A DNA stretch of 64,000 nucleotides from Nitrosomonas sp. (GCA_016710135.1 JADJLM010000001.1:1275156-1339155); one strand, 5' to 3'; positions 17,024 through 26,638 are shown, counted from the stretch's first letter. Notes: generated by a model from the sequence alone, not told the origin. A program made the numbers and translations.

Positions 17024-19129
17024 CTAAAAATCTCCTCTTACACCCGCAATAAGCGCAACACCGGGTTGCAGCACAAAATTCTTCAAAAAGGAGGTATGGT
17101 AGCGTATTTCTTCATTGAGCAAATTCCTACCTTGAATAAAAAGCCGAATACCATCTACTTTGGTCTGTTTAATCCGATAGCTTGCTTCAAGATTGAGCAA
17201 TACATAGTCGGCGGTACTGGTTTCTAGTTCTGCACGCTTGTTCTGGCGTAGCACATAGATTGTCGTCAAATTTCCCGACCAGGGGCCTTTTACATAATTG
17301 AGTTCCATCCCAAAGCGTTGCGGTGTAACACGGGGAATATTTCCGCCATTATTCAATTTACCCCGAACATAGTCAGTAAAGAACCGTAACTCTAACGTCT
17401 CAGGTTTAAGCGTTAAATTTGCTTCTGCTTCTGCCCCGTAAAAGGTTGCATTTCTTTGCGTCATATCTTGAACCAAAAACTCCCCTGCCGGATCAAGGAT
17501 TCCCTCTTCGTCGACTCGGTCAGCAATGCCATTCCGATCGCGATCGGAATTTCTTAAAAAGATGTAGTCGTTGAAATGATTGTAAAAGCCATTAATTTTC
17601 CACCGTATTGGGCCAGTTGCTTTATTGATGGATAAATCAATATTATTGGATGCTTCTTTACGCAATGTAGCATCGCCAGTTTGAAACGTTGCCGTCGCAT
17701 GATGCGCGCCATTTACATAAAGCTCTTCGATTGCTGGCGCACGCTGCCCATGTGTTGCGGTCAATCCCACGTTGTAGTCTTGGATTACATTCCAAAACCC
17801 ACCGATAGAACCACTGAACAAATCAAATACCCGCGCAGGGTTGACGTTATGCTGTGGATTACGTGTCGCATGTTCATAGCGCCCACCCATCTCCACCCTC
17901 AGTCTGTCCCAGCTTCGCTCCTCTAAAAGGAAGGTTCCGATCGAACGTGCATGGGTAACCGGCACAATGGATTCCTCCCCAAGTGCTGAAAAAGTCCGAT
18001 CTTGAAAGTGTACCCCTACAGCACCTTTTAGCGCATTGATCGGCGTGTGCAGTAGTTCAACGCGTGTTTCCAACTCACGATTTTTAAAGCGGGTACCCAG
18101 TTCTCCAGTACGTTCGCGTTCGTCGTGCTTGTAGTCATTGTAACCCGTTCGTACTTTGAGTTTTTCAAAGCCCTTAATGGGATTATCAAGCGCTCCAGCA
18201 AGATTGTAACGCGCTTGCGTCATATCGATGGTTGGTGCTTCTAAGCTCGGTATGCCAAATTTACTGTTCATCAACGCAATTGAACCACCGAGAAACCCTC
18301 TTTCACCGACATAGCTACCGCCAATCGATCCGCCTTGTGACATGGCAGCACTATTTTTCAACTCATGGGTTCGATTGTTAATTGAATGCGCACTCGAACC
18401 GCTTTCAGCTTCTGAACTAATTCCACTGATATTGGCTTGGCCAGGAATATTATAATCGCCGGTATTACGCCTAAACCCGCTGACATTCCAGCTCATTGAG
18501 CCAAAACTTCTGTTTAAATTAACTGAACCAGCCCTTTCCTCAGTGGCTGTATTCCCCCGAGCTTCAAAACTACCCGTTAGCGTTTTATACAGTTGGTTAG
18601 GGATATTTCTATTCACGGTATTTACAACTCCACCAGTCGCACCCCCGCCATATAGTAGTGTCGCCGGCCCACGAAGGATTTCGATTTGAGATGCGTTGAG
18701 GGTTTCAATGGCAACAGGATGATCTGGACTCAGCGAAGATACATCCAAACTTCCAATTCCATTTTCTAATACTTGAATCCGAGGACCATCCAGGGCGCGA
18801 ATGATGGGTCTGCCGGCCCCAGGACCAAATGAACTCGAAGTCACTCCAACTTCGTTGATTAAGGTATCTCCTAAACTCGTTTCACGCTTACGACGAAGAT
18901 TATCGCCTTGCAAGATACTCGTCGGTTGCGTCATGTTGAGTTCGCTCCGATCCTTAAATGGGGTTGATGTTATAACGAGCTCAGGCATTCTGATCATTTT
19001 TCTTGTGTCTTCAACTTGCGCAAAAGCAACGGCACTCAGCCAGCAAGATCCCACCAGACTCAACATTAACCAACGCTGCGGTGTATTGCGACTTAATCGA
19101 AAGCTGTTTGTCGTTCTTCTTATCATCAT
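17024..19129 (-). CDS. TonB-dependent outer-membrane receptor, ZnuD-like (probable zinc uptake)
   Basis: The chosen start (MMIRRTTNSFRLS) gives a signal peptide ending near SAVAFA. An upstream TTG would place the start inside the operator and is less likely. A TonB-box-like stretch (PELVITSTPF) is followed by a plug domain with GPGAGRPIIRALDGPRIQVL, SLSPDHPVAIETL and VEILRGPATLLYGGG-like wording, close to the ZnuD branch of zinc receptors. The rest is a 22-strand barrel ending in the terminal aromatic residue F. About 700 residues fits the family. Its promoter carries a long palindrome shared in core with the adjacent Fur-family gene, so repression by that regulator under zinc sufficiency is inferred. 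No His-rich loop is seen, so heme or another metal remains possible. Confidence 0.8.
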   Translation of the reverse strand: MMIRRTTNSFRLSRNTPQRWLMLSLVGSCWLSAVAFAQVEDTRKMIRMPELVITSTPFKDRSELNMTQPTSILQGDNLRRKRETSLGDTLINEVGVTSSSFGPGAGRPIIRALDGPRIQVLENGIGSLDVSSLSPDHPVAIETLNASQIEILRGPATLLYGGGATGGVVNTVNRNIPNQLYKTLTGSFEARGNTATEERAGSVNLNRSFGSMSWNVSGFRRNTGDYNIPGQANISGISSEAESGSSAHSINNRTHELKNSAAMSQGGSIGGSYVGERGFLGGSIALMNSKFGIPSLEAPTIDMTQARYNLAGALDNPIKGFEKLKVRTGYNDYKHDERERTGELGTRFKNRELETRVELLHTPINALKGAVGVHFQDRTFSALGEESIVPVTHARSIGTFLLEERSWDRLRVEMGGRYEHATRNPQHNVNPARVFDLFSGSIGGFWNVIQDYNVGLTATHGQRAPAIEELYVNGAHHATATFQTGDATLRKEASNNIDLSINKATGPIRWKINGFYNHFNDYIFLRNSDRDRNGIADRVDEEGILDPAGEFLVQDMTQRNATFYGAEAEANLTLKPETLELRFFTDYVRGKLNNGGNIPRVTPQRFGMELNYVKGPWSGNLTTIYVLRQNKRAELETSTADYVLLNLEASYRIKQTKVDGIRLFIQGRNLLNEEIRYHTSFLKNFVLQPGVALIAGVRGDF

Positions 19130-19153
19130 ATGAATCAAATTTATTAATAACAT

Positions 19154-19194
19154 CGCACACCAATAATGCAACTTAGTTGCATTATTGGTGTGCG
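19154..19194. promoter_or_regulatory. 41-bp perfect palindrome, probable Zur operator of the receptor gene
   Basis: Nineteen-base arms (CGCACACCAATAATGCAAC at 19154-19172 and its exact complement at 19176-19194) around TTA. The core AATGCAAC-TTA-GTTGCATT recurs before the regulator gene. It lies about 25 bp upstream of the chosen receptor start, overlapping the expected promoter or transcription start, which fits repression. Confidence 0.7.
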
Positions 19195-19235
19195 TAAAGA
19201 AAACAAAATCATGGAAAATTTGATCTAATTGATCA

Positions 19236-19655
19236 CTAAATACATTCCGAACACACTCCCTTAATAGTTAGTTCAATTTCTTGAAGTAAATAACCAACTG
19301 GTAATGAAGGCGTAGGATTATACTTAGAATCTTTTAAACAAATTACTTTTGCGCAACGGTTACATTTAAAATGCGCATGTTGGTGGGCACGAATTTCTGT
19401 ATTGATTCGGAAACGCCAGACTCTGTCATCGCCTGCAATCTTATGAACCAAACTCTTTTTACTCATCCACTCCAAGATGCGATAAAGCGTTACACGATCC
19501 AATTGTTTCTTTGCGTCCAGTAGTTGATCTGCAATTTCACGATGAGTTAGTGCCCGCTTTGCAGCCAGCAAAACGGAAAGTGTTCTAACTCGATTGGCAG
19601 TCGCTCGATCTCCTGTACGAGTTACTAACTCTTTTGCTCTTTCAATTAAATTCAT
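19236..19655 (-). CDS. Fur-family metalloregulator, probably Zur
   Basis: A 139-residue regulator when started at the ATG at 19655; an in-frame GTG 27 bases upstream lies inside its own operator and is rejected. The winged-helix domain has the recognition helix LDRVTLYRILEWM (52-64). The metal domain has HQHAHFKCNRCAKVICL (91-107), with CxxC at 98-101 and a second CSEC at 135-138, the structural zinc pair of this family. Pairing with a ZnuD-like receptor, with both promoters sharing one palindrome core, makes a zinc-responsive repressor (Zur) more likely than Fur or PerR. It would bind DNA when zinc-loaded. Confidence 0.82.
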   Translation of the reverse strand: MNLIERAKELVTRTGDRATANRVRTLSVLLAAKRALTHREIADQLLDAKKQLDRVTLYRILEWMSKKSLVHKIAGDDRVWRFRINTEIRAHQHAHFKCNRCAKVICLKDSKYNPTPSLPVGYLLQEIELTIKGVCSECI

Positions 19656-19662
19656 AATGCAA

Positions 19663-19686
19663 TTAATGCAACACAGTTGCACTATT
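19663..19686. promoter_or_regulatory. Probable autoregulatory operator of the Fur-family gene
   Basis: TGCAAC at 19667-19672, spacer ACA, GTTGCA at 19676-19681, with partial symmetry extending outward (TTAA versus CTAT). The same TGCAAC-3-GTTGCA core is found in the 41-bp palindrome of the receptor promoter. It lies about 10-30 bp upstream of the chosen start, consistent with autorepression. Confidence 0.62.
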
Positions 19687-19820
19687 ATAGCGTAAGAGAA
19701 TCAATTTTTGCTATCGTTGCTTGGATGAAGTAATACAAAAATTAAGGAATGCTCGGGATTGGAAAAAAATTAGCGTGACTTACGTGGAGCTAAAAAGACA
19801 GTAACAATCTAGCTTCAGGA

Positions 19821-19853
19821 TATCTCGAGCAAATTACTAATTTGCTCGAGATA
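19821..19853 (-). terminator. Perfect palindromic hairpin downstream of the desaturase gene
   Basis: Sixteen-base arms (TATCTCGAGCAAATTA and its complement) around a single C at 19837, 15 bp past the desaturase stop. It can form a strong hairpin. On the minus strand the T run precedes rather than follows the stem, so the terminator call is tentative and a protein site is possible. Confidence 0.5.
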
Positions 19854-19867
19854 AAAAGATACAAATT

Positions 19868-21058
19868 TTATGCGTAACAGCGAAGTCTACGCGAGAATTT
19901 CTCAAGTGCTTCAATACCGCTTTGTTCTGCTCTATGGCACCAATCTTCTAGTTGCTTCACTAGCTCATCCTTAGAAGCAGATGATCTTTGCCAGATTGCA
20001 GATAACTCTTCACGCATCGTATAAACTTTATCAAGTTGCTTCGTTTTACTCAGCACCAAACTCAGCTTATTACGTTCTTCATCTTGTAAAGTCCTAGCAT
20101 CAGCCAGTACCCACTGTTTCAATGTTAAACCATCGATGCCATGGTGTGCTGCAACTTGTAACAATTGCTCCATTTCGTTTTTTAGAATCGCTTTCAGTGA
20201 CTGGGTATACTTAGCCAACACTTCATAACGATGTGCAATGACCGCTTGCAAGGTATCAAGATCACAAGCTGTCTTAGATTCATTAAGATTTAATTTAGGC
20301 GCAATTTTCTTAACCTTCGCTAACCCCATCATTTCTAAAATACGGATATACATCCAGCCGATATCAAATTCAAACCATTTATTAGAAAGTTGTGCAGAAG
20401 TTGGATAAGCATGATGGTTATTATGCAACTCCTCTCCGCCAATCAAAATTCCCCACGGTACAATATTACGGCTTGCATCTTCAGCACGAAAATTACGATA
20501 CCCCCAATAATGCCCAACACCATTGATAACGCCTGCTGCCATTACAGGAGTCCAAAGCATTTGGACCGCCCATATCGTAATTCCGATTGGTCCGAATAAA
20601 ACAACATCAATAATTAGCATTGAAGCGACGCCGGCGACACTATGCTTGGTATATACGTTACGTTCAATCCAATCATCCGGTGTACCATGACCATATCTGT
20701 CCAGTGTTTCTAGGTTCTTTGATTCCTTGCGATAAAGCTCAGAACCCTCTAGTAAAACCTTCTTAATTCCATAAATTTGTGGACTGTGAGGATCATCTAA
20801 TGTCTCACATTTTGCATGATGTTTACGATGAATGGCTGCCCATTCTTTGGTTACCATTCCACTTGTAAGCCAGAGCCAGAAACGAAAAAAATGACTGGGT
20901 ATCGGATGCAAATCCAAAGCTCGATGTGCTTGGTGACGATGTAAAAAAATTGTAATGCTCGCAATGGTAATATGTGTTAACACCAATGTAACGACGATGT
21001 ATCCCCACCACGGCAAATCGATTAATCCAGATAAAGCCGAAACGATATCTATATCCAT
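19868..21058 (-). CDS. Delta-9-type fatty acid desaturase
   Basis: A 396-residue membrane desaturase of the stearoyl-CoA/acyl-lipid class. Histidine boxes are HRHQAHRALD (40-49), HRKHHAK (about 98-104) and HNNHHAYPTSA (about 215), with four hydrophobic segments between them. It would introduce a double bond at position 9 of saturated acyl chains using oxygen and a reductant. Residues about 265-396 form a charged, helical C-terminal extension not needed by the core family, perhaps for partner binding. It is intact, unlike the desaturase at 2.6 kb, so the broken gene may be redundant. Confidence 0.9.
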   Translation of the reverse strand: MDIDIVSALSGLIDLPWWGYIVVTLVLTHITIASITIFLHRHQAHRALDLHPIPSHFFRFWLWLTSGMVTKEWAAIHRKHHAKCETLDDPHSPQIYGIKKVLLEGSELYRKESKNLETLDRYGHGTPDDWIERNVYTKHSVAGVASMLIIDVVLFGPIGITIWAVQMLWTPVMAAGVINGVGHYWGYRNFRAEDASRNIVPWGILIGGEELHNNHHAYPTSAQLSNKWFEFDIGWMYIRILEMMGLAKVKKIAPKLNLNESKTACDLDTLQAVIAHRYEVLAKYTQSLKAILKNEMEQLLQVAAHHGIDGLTLKQWVLADARTLQDEERNKLSLVLSKTKQLDKVYTMREELSAIWQRSSASKDELVKQLEDWCHRAEQSGIEALEKFSRRLRCYA

Positions 21059-21243
21059 ATAAAACTTATCCTCCCTAGGGCTTATGATTAAATAGTCAAT
21101 CTAATGAGATGCAAACAGTTAGTCAAGCGATTTCGTAATAATTCGACAGAGAAAAATCTCATAAATTCAGTTATTTTCTCACTTAACACAAAACATAAAA
21201 TTAACGTGTTCAGAAATCAAGCAATTTTACGTCCTACTTTTAA

Positions 21244-21696
21244 TCAAAGCATATCTGGAATCATAACTAACCTTAGACTCCCACTCGAAGATACATTTTT
21301 TGATTTTGAGCTAAACCACCAAATCGAACCCTTTCTCACACTTAAACCTGTGTGATGATTACCTAATATTGATGCAGCAATTTGCCCTAATGTCGGTTGA
21401 TGTCCAACCACAAGCACACTACCTTCTTCATAGGGCCAATTGACGACAGTAAGTAATTTATCTGCTGTAGTACTTGTACCCACTGCTTCCACCGTTTCAT
21501 ATATATCACTTAGCGCAGCAGCAGTTTGTTGAGTTCGCTTAGCGGGACTCACGATGATACGGGTATGCTTTGGCAATCTGGGTTTTAACCATTGCGCCAT
21601 GGATTGAGCCTGTTTCATTCCTTTTTCAGTCAATTTCCGCGAAGCATCGGGTACTCCATCCTCTGCCTCAGCATGTCTCCATAAAATCAACTCCAA
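21244..21696 (-). CDS. sixA: Phosphohistidine phosphatase SixA
   Basis: A 150-residue histidine-phosphatase-fold protein beginning MELILWRHAEAEDG. This holds the catalytic RHA motif (normally RHG in the superfamily, RHA or RHG in SixA), with SPAKRTQQTAAAL and VVGHQPTLGQIAA supplying the second arginine and second histidine. SixA removes phosphate from phosphohistidine on signalling or PTS proteins in the cytoplasm. It lies 34 bp downstream of rimO on the same strand and may be co-transcribed with it. Confidence 0.87.
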   Translation of the reverse strand: MELILWRHAEAEDGVPDASRKLTEKGMKQAQSMAQWLKPRLPKHTRIIVSPAKRTQQTAAALSDIYETVEAVGTSTTADKLLTVVNWPYEEGSVLVVGHQPTLGQIAASILGNHHTGLSVRKGSIWWFSSKSKNVSSSGSLRLVMIPDML

Positions 21697-21730
21697 ACTA
21701 TTCTCCTAATTTAAAGCAGCCCAAATCTCA

Positions 21731-23056
21731 TTAAACAAGCTCTGCCCATAAATCATGTTGATTTGAATTAATAATACGTACATTGACAATTTGCCCTTGT
21801 CGAATCATTTTATGATCAGCATCGATATATACCACTCCATCGATCTCAGGTGCATCTGCGTGACTACGCGCAATTGCGCCTTCGGCATCCACTTCATCAA
21901 CCAGCACCTCTAAAGTCTTACCTATCTTTTGTTTCAGCTTATCTGAGCTGACTCTTTCTTGTAAAGTCATGAGTCGAGCTAATCTTTCTTCTTGAATTTC
22001 AGGCGGAATGTGATCAGGTAAACTATTTGCGGCAGCACCTTCAACGGGAGAATACATAAAAGCACCTACTCGATCGAGCTGGGCTATTTCAAGAAAATCC
22101 AGTAATTCCTGAAATTCTTGCTCCGTCTCACCAGGAAAGCCAACAATAAAAGTGCTCCGTAAAGTAATCTCTGGGCAAATAGTACGCCACTGCTGAATTC
22201 GTGCGAGAACATTTTCACTATTTGCTGGTCGCTTCATCAATTTTAGAATTCGAGCGTTTGCATGCTGAAATGGAATATCCAGATAAGGAATGATTCTTCC
22301 ATCGCTCATCAAAGGAATTAGTTCATCTACATGAGGGTAAGGGTAAACATAATGAAACCGCACCCAGACACCGAGCTCACCTAGCGCAGTTGCAAGCTCT
22401 GTAATGCGTGTTTTAATCGGTTTTCCTCCCCAGAAACCAGTACGATATTTCAAGTCTACGCCATATGCACTTGTGTCTTGTGAAATGATGAGTAATTCTT
22501 TGACCCCTGCCTCCACCAAGTCTTGCGCCTCTTGCATGATATCTCCAATCGGTCGACTCACGAGATCTCCTCGCATACTTGGAATAATGCAAAAAGAACA
22601 ACGATGATTACAACCTTCAGAAATCTTCAAATAAGCATAATGCTGCGGAGTCAATCGGATACCTTGAGGAGGTACCAAATCAACGTAGGGATCATGTGGC
22701 TTAGGTAGGTGAATATGAATTGCTTCCATCACTTCCTCCGTCGCCTGTGGGCCGGTAACTGAAAGTACATTGGGATGTACCTGTTTAATTGTATCTCCTT
22801 TTGCACCTAAACATCCGGTGACAACCACTTTACCATTTTCCCTTAACGCTTCTCCAATGGTATCCAGTGATTCTTCAATTGCACTATCAATAAATCCACA
22901 AGTATTAACAACGACCAAGTCAGAATCTTGATAACTGGGTGAAATCAAATAACCTTCAGCACGTAGGCGCGTTAATATTCGTTCCGAGTCCACAGTTGCT
23001 TTGGGACAACCAAGCGAAATAAAACCCACGCGGGGAATTTTATTTATGGTAGGCAT
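21731..23056 (-). CDS. rimO: Ribosomal protein S12 methylthiotransferase RimO
   Basis: A 441-residue radical-SAM enzyme that methylthiolates the conserved aspartate of ribosomal protein S12. The N-terminal domain has three cluster cysteines (C17 in SLGCPKATVDSE, C53 in NTCGFI, C82 in GCLGA). The radical-SAM motif is C149NHRC153SFC156 in SEGCNHRCSFCIIPSMRG. A C-terminal TRAM domain starts near 375. LGCPKATVDSE and PSMRGDLVSRP are RimO rather than MiaB wording. Length is as expected and the frame is clean. Confidence 0.96.
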   Translation of the reverse strand: MPTINKIPRVGFISLGCPKATVDSERILTRLRAEGYLISPSYQDSDLVVVNTCGFIDSAIEESLDTIGEALRENGKVVVTGCLGAKGDTIKQVHPNVLSVTGPQATEEVMEAIHIHLPKPHDPYVDLVPPQGIRLTPQHYAYLKISEGCNHRCSFCIIPSMRGDLVSRPIGDIMQEAQDLVEAGVKELLIISQDTSAYGVDLKYRTGFWGGKPIKTRITELATALGELGVWVRFHYVYPYPHVDELIPLMSDGRIIPYLDIPFQHANARILKLMKRPANSENVLARIQQWRTICPEITLRSTFIVGFPGETEQEFQELLDFLEIAQLDRVGAFMYSPVEGAAANSLPDHIPPEIQEERLARLMTLQERVSSDKLKQKIGKTLEVLVDEVDAEGAIARSHADAPEIDGVVYIDADHKMIRQGQIVNVRIINSNQHDLWAELV

Positions 23057-23146
23057 ATATTTTTATTAGCGATTGTTGCTCTTTTACAATTTAAAATAGT
23101 AAATAATGATTGTAGTGATCGCTATTTTTATCAAAAAAAGAAAGCT

Positions 23147-23185
23147 CTAGATCGGTTAACTGCTAAACAGTTAAAACTGATCTAG
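23147..23185 (-). terminator. Intrinsic terminator of the secreted Ig/DNRLRE gene
   Basis: CTAGATCGGTTAACTG pairs with CAGTTAAAACTGATCTAG, one base bulged. On the minus strand the stem is followed by CTTTCTTTTTTTGAT, a clear T tract. It sits about 60 bp past the stop at 23244. Confidence 0.8.
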
Positions 23186-23243
23186 TGCCTAGTAAAATTG
23201 ACTCACTCTCTAGCTACAAAAATGCAGCTTATCTGGCGTAAGA

Positions 23244-25571
23244 TTAAATACGCCATTTAATCTCCAGCTTAGGACGTTTATCTAATTCTGGACTCTTCTC
23301 ACTCGAATTAAATCGAATGTTATTAACCGAATCACCAGAATTAAACAGCAATCTCCACCCATAATTAACGCTACCTGCCGAAAATGTTTTTACTCTCTGA
23401 GTTACATCAAGTGTGATCCAAATATCTGTAGTCCAAGGTAAATTTACTTGAGCATCGGCAATTGCAACATAATCTAACCCAGTGGCAGCAGCACCTAAAG
23501 CATTCCAAGATAAGCTACTTGAAGCTTTAGTCCAAGTCGCTTCCTTTTCATTCCACGGTTTATTCATTGCATGGAGTGAAGCTGTAATGGCGTAAGCTGA
23601 ACCTTTATACAAATACAACGTTGCAGATTCTACGATTGCGTTATCTGGTATCGGGCCACCTTCATGTGAGAAAATATTAAACTTAATCAAAGGAACATAG
23701 TTTTTACCACTGAAATATAAATTCTGAGAACCACCAAAATTATTGCTGGGATGGTAAGCTGACAAATATGTATCAGCAGTACCGATAGTTCCGGCAGAAT
23801 CACGTTGTAGTAAAGTCGTAGTTAGCGGTGTGTTGGGTACAATATTAACTGTAATTGGAACGCTTGTTACTTTTGCGCCCAAATTATCAATTACTTCTGC
23901 TTTGATAATATACTCTGCAGCCTGCGAAGGAATCCATTCCGTGGAATAGGGCTCAGTTGTCAACGAATCAACAAGTACGTTATTCGCAAAAAATTTAACT
24001 TCCATAACAGAACCATCGCTATCACTAGCAACTGCAGATAACGTTACAGGAGTTCCAATACTTATTGTTTGATTATTAATTGGCGATGTAAGCAAGACTG
24101 TTGGCAATTGGTTTATTCCACCACCTCCCCCACCATTATTACCATCTGGATCTGGCGTGACCCATCCGATCGGTTTATAAACCCACACGTTTCCAGTCGT
24201 TTCATTTTCTAAACCCATAAACACATCGAATCCAGGAATATAATCCCATTTTCCTAGGATTCCTGTGCCCACATTGAGTGGAGGTACTTGATTTGAGGGA
24301 ATAGCGGGTTCCATTTCAGCTTTCCAGCCATATGTAGAAAGGGGACTTGGTGGTATTATCCGCCAAAGATCGGCAGTTCCACACCACAACAAAAAGTTTT
24401 TACGATTGGGATCAAAATCAAGTGCGCAGTGCCGGAGTGATTTACCGGTTGAAGCTGTATAATTATTTAACCATTGAACCAGATTGGAAATTGAACCTTC
24501 AACCACGACTGCTTGGTCTTTATTCGTAGTACGGTCTGGTCGTAAATCCCAGAAATATAAAGGTTTTGTATTAACACCTGTTGTTTTCAAGAAAATTTTA
24601 GTATCAGAATCATACCCGCATGCCGGTTGATCTGAAGGTGCACCCCAATAAATCCCGACTCGATCAATCTTATCAGTCCAAGGTGAGTTAACATCAGTAA
24701 TTTGATAGCGAAACAGCGACTGTCCCGTGCCATGTATACTTCCACTCGCACTAATATAAACAGTATCCACCCCTGATTCATTTGCATAAGCTGTACATCC
24801 ATTAACATGATGCTTTGGTAAGATCGATGCCGCTAAGTTTTTGTGGATATCTCTGTTCTGCCACATCTCACCACCAGTGATTTCAGGAAAAGCATAAACA
24901 CGCTGTACATGGGATCCCGTAGTACCACCCACTTGATTTGCTGAAGCTTTTTCCGGATCAAATAAATACGGGCCTGTTATCCGGGTAACTGTGGGATCGG
25001 TTTCACTTTGGCGAATATAGGGACCACCCGTGTTATACAAAGCTCCACCTAATACAAGATATCGATCTATAATTGGAAGAAAAACACTGTTATCGTAAGT
25101 ATGCGCTGAAGCGGGGGCAGCATCTACACCGTCAATTGCAGTTGATGCTGCAGTTCCTGCAATAACTGTAACTTGACTCGGTAACGAAGCGCGTTCCCAT
25201 TTTAGATCTCGAGATCGCCAACGGTAGACATCATTACCTGAATAATTTGCATGCCCACCGCCATAAAGAATTAAATCTCCTCTATTACTATCCCATGCAA
25301 AACTACTCCATGCTGAAATCAACTTACTGGGAGGAGGATTACTACTAAGATTGAGCGGCCTTAATTCAGGCGGTGTCCAGACCTCTGAAAAAGAATTTGC
25401 ATTGACTTTTTTCCATGTACCCTCAGGCATTTGAGTAATTATTTCGAGCAGAGGGCCATCTGCATAAGGACTAAGCTCTAGCGCTTTTAGTGGGTTTATC
25501 AAAAATAACAAGCTCAGAAAAAATAAAAGTCCTCGAAAATATTTTCGCTTATCTTTTTCTAAATTATTCAT
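23244..25571 (-). CDS. Large secreted protein: beta-propeller-like region, Ig-like domain and DNRLRE domain
   Basis: A 775-residue protein with a signal peptide (KYFRGLLFFLSLLFLINPLKA). Residues 40-480 read like a kelch or galactose-oxidase-type propeller (WSSFAWDSNRGDLILYGGGH, NSVFLPIIDRYLVLGGALYN). A Gly-Asn linker (GNNGGGGGG) precedes a bacterial Ig-like domain at about 490-585 (LPTVLLTSPINNQTISIGT, VTLSAVASDSDGSV). A C-terminal DNRLRE-type domain follows (TADTYLSAYHPSNNFGG, PWNEKEATWTKASSS). Such modules bind surface polymers or form matrix. No catalytic residues are recognisable. It has its own terminator. An extracellular or envelope role is inferred. Confidence 0.75.
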   Translation of the reverse strand: MNNLEKDKRKYFRGLLFFLSLLFLINPLKALELSPYADGPLLEIITQMPEGTWKKVNANSFSEVWTPPELRPLNLSSNPPPSKLISAWSSFAWDSNRGDLILYGGGHANYSGNDVYRWRSRDLKWERASLPSQVTVIAGTAASTAIDGVDAAPASAHTYDNSVFLPIIDRYLVLGGALYNTGGPYIRQSETDPTVTRITGPYLFDPEKASANQVGGTTGSHVQRVYAFPEITGGEMWQNRDIHKNLAASILPKHHVNGCTAYANESGVDTVYISASGSIHGTGQSLFRYQITDVNSPWTDKIDRVGIYWGAPSDQPACGYDSDTKIFLKTTGVNTKPLYFWDLRPDRTTNKDQAVVVEGSISNLVQWLNNYTASTGKSLRHCALDFDPNRKNFLLWCGTADLWRIIPPSPLSTYGWKAEMEPAIPSNQVPPLNVGTGILGKWDYIPGFDVFMGLENETTGNVWVYKPIGWVTPDPDGNNGGGGGGINQLPTVLLTSPINNQTISIGTPVTLSAVASDSDGSVMEVKFFANNVLVDSLTTEPYSTEWIPSQAAEYIIKAEVIDNLGAKVTSVPITVNIVPNTPLTTTLLQRDSAGTIGTADTYLSAYHPSNNFGGSQNLYFSGKNYVPLIKFNIFSHEGGPIPDNAIVESATLYLYKGSAYAITASLHAMNKPWNEKEATWTKASSSLSWNALGAAATGLDYVAIADAQVNLPWTTDIWITLDVTQRVKTFSAGSVNYGWRLLFNSGDSVNNIRFNSSEKSPELDKRPKLEIKWRI

Positions 25572-25765
25572 TCTTTACCCTTATTTTGTTGTTTTCTTGA
25601 TAGACTAGTGGCGCCTATGTGAAATGTCAACAAGCCGGAGCAATTTTATTGATCTATAACTAAAATGTTAACATTAGCCAATGAATTTGATTTTTTTCAC
25701 TACCTTAATTCAAGGTGTATCAACCACCAATGTCTTTTTTAGGCATAATCGCTTTGACGCCTCTG

Positions 25766-26638
25766 CTATAACCCATAAAGCTGGCGTTTTAATCCACGCT
25801 GATCCAAAATGATCGCACTGATTTCCTCAATCGAAATCGCGGTGGTATTTAAATAGGGAATATTCATCAGTTTAAACAATGATTGTTGCCATTGAATTTC
25901 GTGCTGGCATTGTGCGAGTGAAGCATACTCACTATTCGGACGACGCTCTTGTCTGATCAAATGAAGTTGGGTAGCGCTAAGCGTTAAGCCAAACAATTTA
26001 TCCTGAACGGATTCCAGTACCTTGGGTAATCGCATCAAACCCATATCCTCTTGAGTCAGTGGATAATTTGCAGCTGCAATTCCGTACTGCATCGCTAAAT
26101 AAAGGCAAGTTGGTGTTTTGCCAGTTCGAGATACACCTATCAAGACAATATCTGCTTCAGCAAAATTTTTAGGACTAACGCCATCATCATGCGCCAAAAC
26201 ATAATTAATGGCATTTATTCTTTTAAAATAAGCCAGATGGTGTTGAAGGCCATGAGAGCGCCCAGCAATACGCGAAAAAGATTGATTTAGTTCTTGCTCG
26301 ATCGGGCCCATAAACATTGCGAAGAAATCATAGACGCAACAGTTGGCTTGACGAACTTGCGCTAGAACCTCAGGTTTGAGCAAGGTGCTAAAAACTAAAG
26401 GACGAACGCCCTCTTGCACTGCAACTTGATTGATTTGATCGATGGCTGCTTTGATTTTCCCAATCTCATCAAGAAATGGGATGCTAATCTTAACCCACTC
26501 GATTCCATCAAATTGTGTTAACAAACTATGACCTAATGTTTCAGCAGTAATCCCGGTTCGGTCAGAAAGAAAAAAAACAGTACGCCTTTGTTTAATCACA
26601 CTTGATTTTATTTTGTCAAGCTTGCCAAATAAAGCCAA
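25766..26638 (-). CDS. ppsR: PEP synthase regulatory kinase/phosphorylase PpsR
   Basis: A 290-residue DUF299 protein that inactivates PEP synthase by ADP-dependent phosphorylation of a threonine next to its catalytic histidine, and reactivates it by Pi-dependent removal. Hallmarks are FFLSDRTGITAETLGHSLL (22-40) and the P-loop GVSRTGKTPT (168-177). The N-terminus is about 10-15 residues longer than usual and overlaps the end of ppsA by 31 bp. A later internal start is possible, but no better ATG is seen. Adjacency to ppsA confirms the role. Confidence 0.93.
   Translation of the reverse strand: MALFGKLDKIKSSVIKQRRTVFFLSDRTGITAETLGHSLLTQFDGIEWVKISIPFLDEIGKIKAAIDQINQVAVQEGVRPLVFSTLLKPEVLAQVRQANCCVYDFFAMFMGPIEQELNQSFSRIAGRSHGLQHHLAYFKRINAINYVLAHDDGVSPKNFAEADIVLIGVSRTGKTPTCLYLAMQYGIAAANYPLTQEDMGLMRLPKVLESVQDKLFGLTLSATQLHLIRQERRPNSEYASLAQCQHEIQWQQSLFKLMNIPYLNTTAISIEEISAIILDQRGLKRQLYGL

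Noticed and set aside
17020..17035. C-run beside the receptor stop codon
   Set aside because: A simple homopolymer with no pairing partner; not a terminator or recombination site that can be supported.
19130..19171. TTG start for the TonB receptor inside the palindrome
   Set aside because: It would put the operator in the coding region and a non-signal sequence before the signal peptide; ATG at 19129 fits better.
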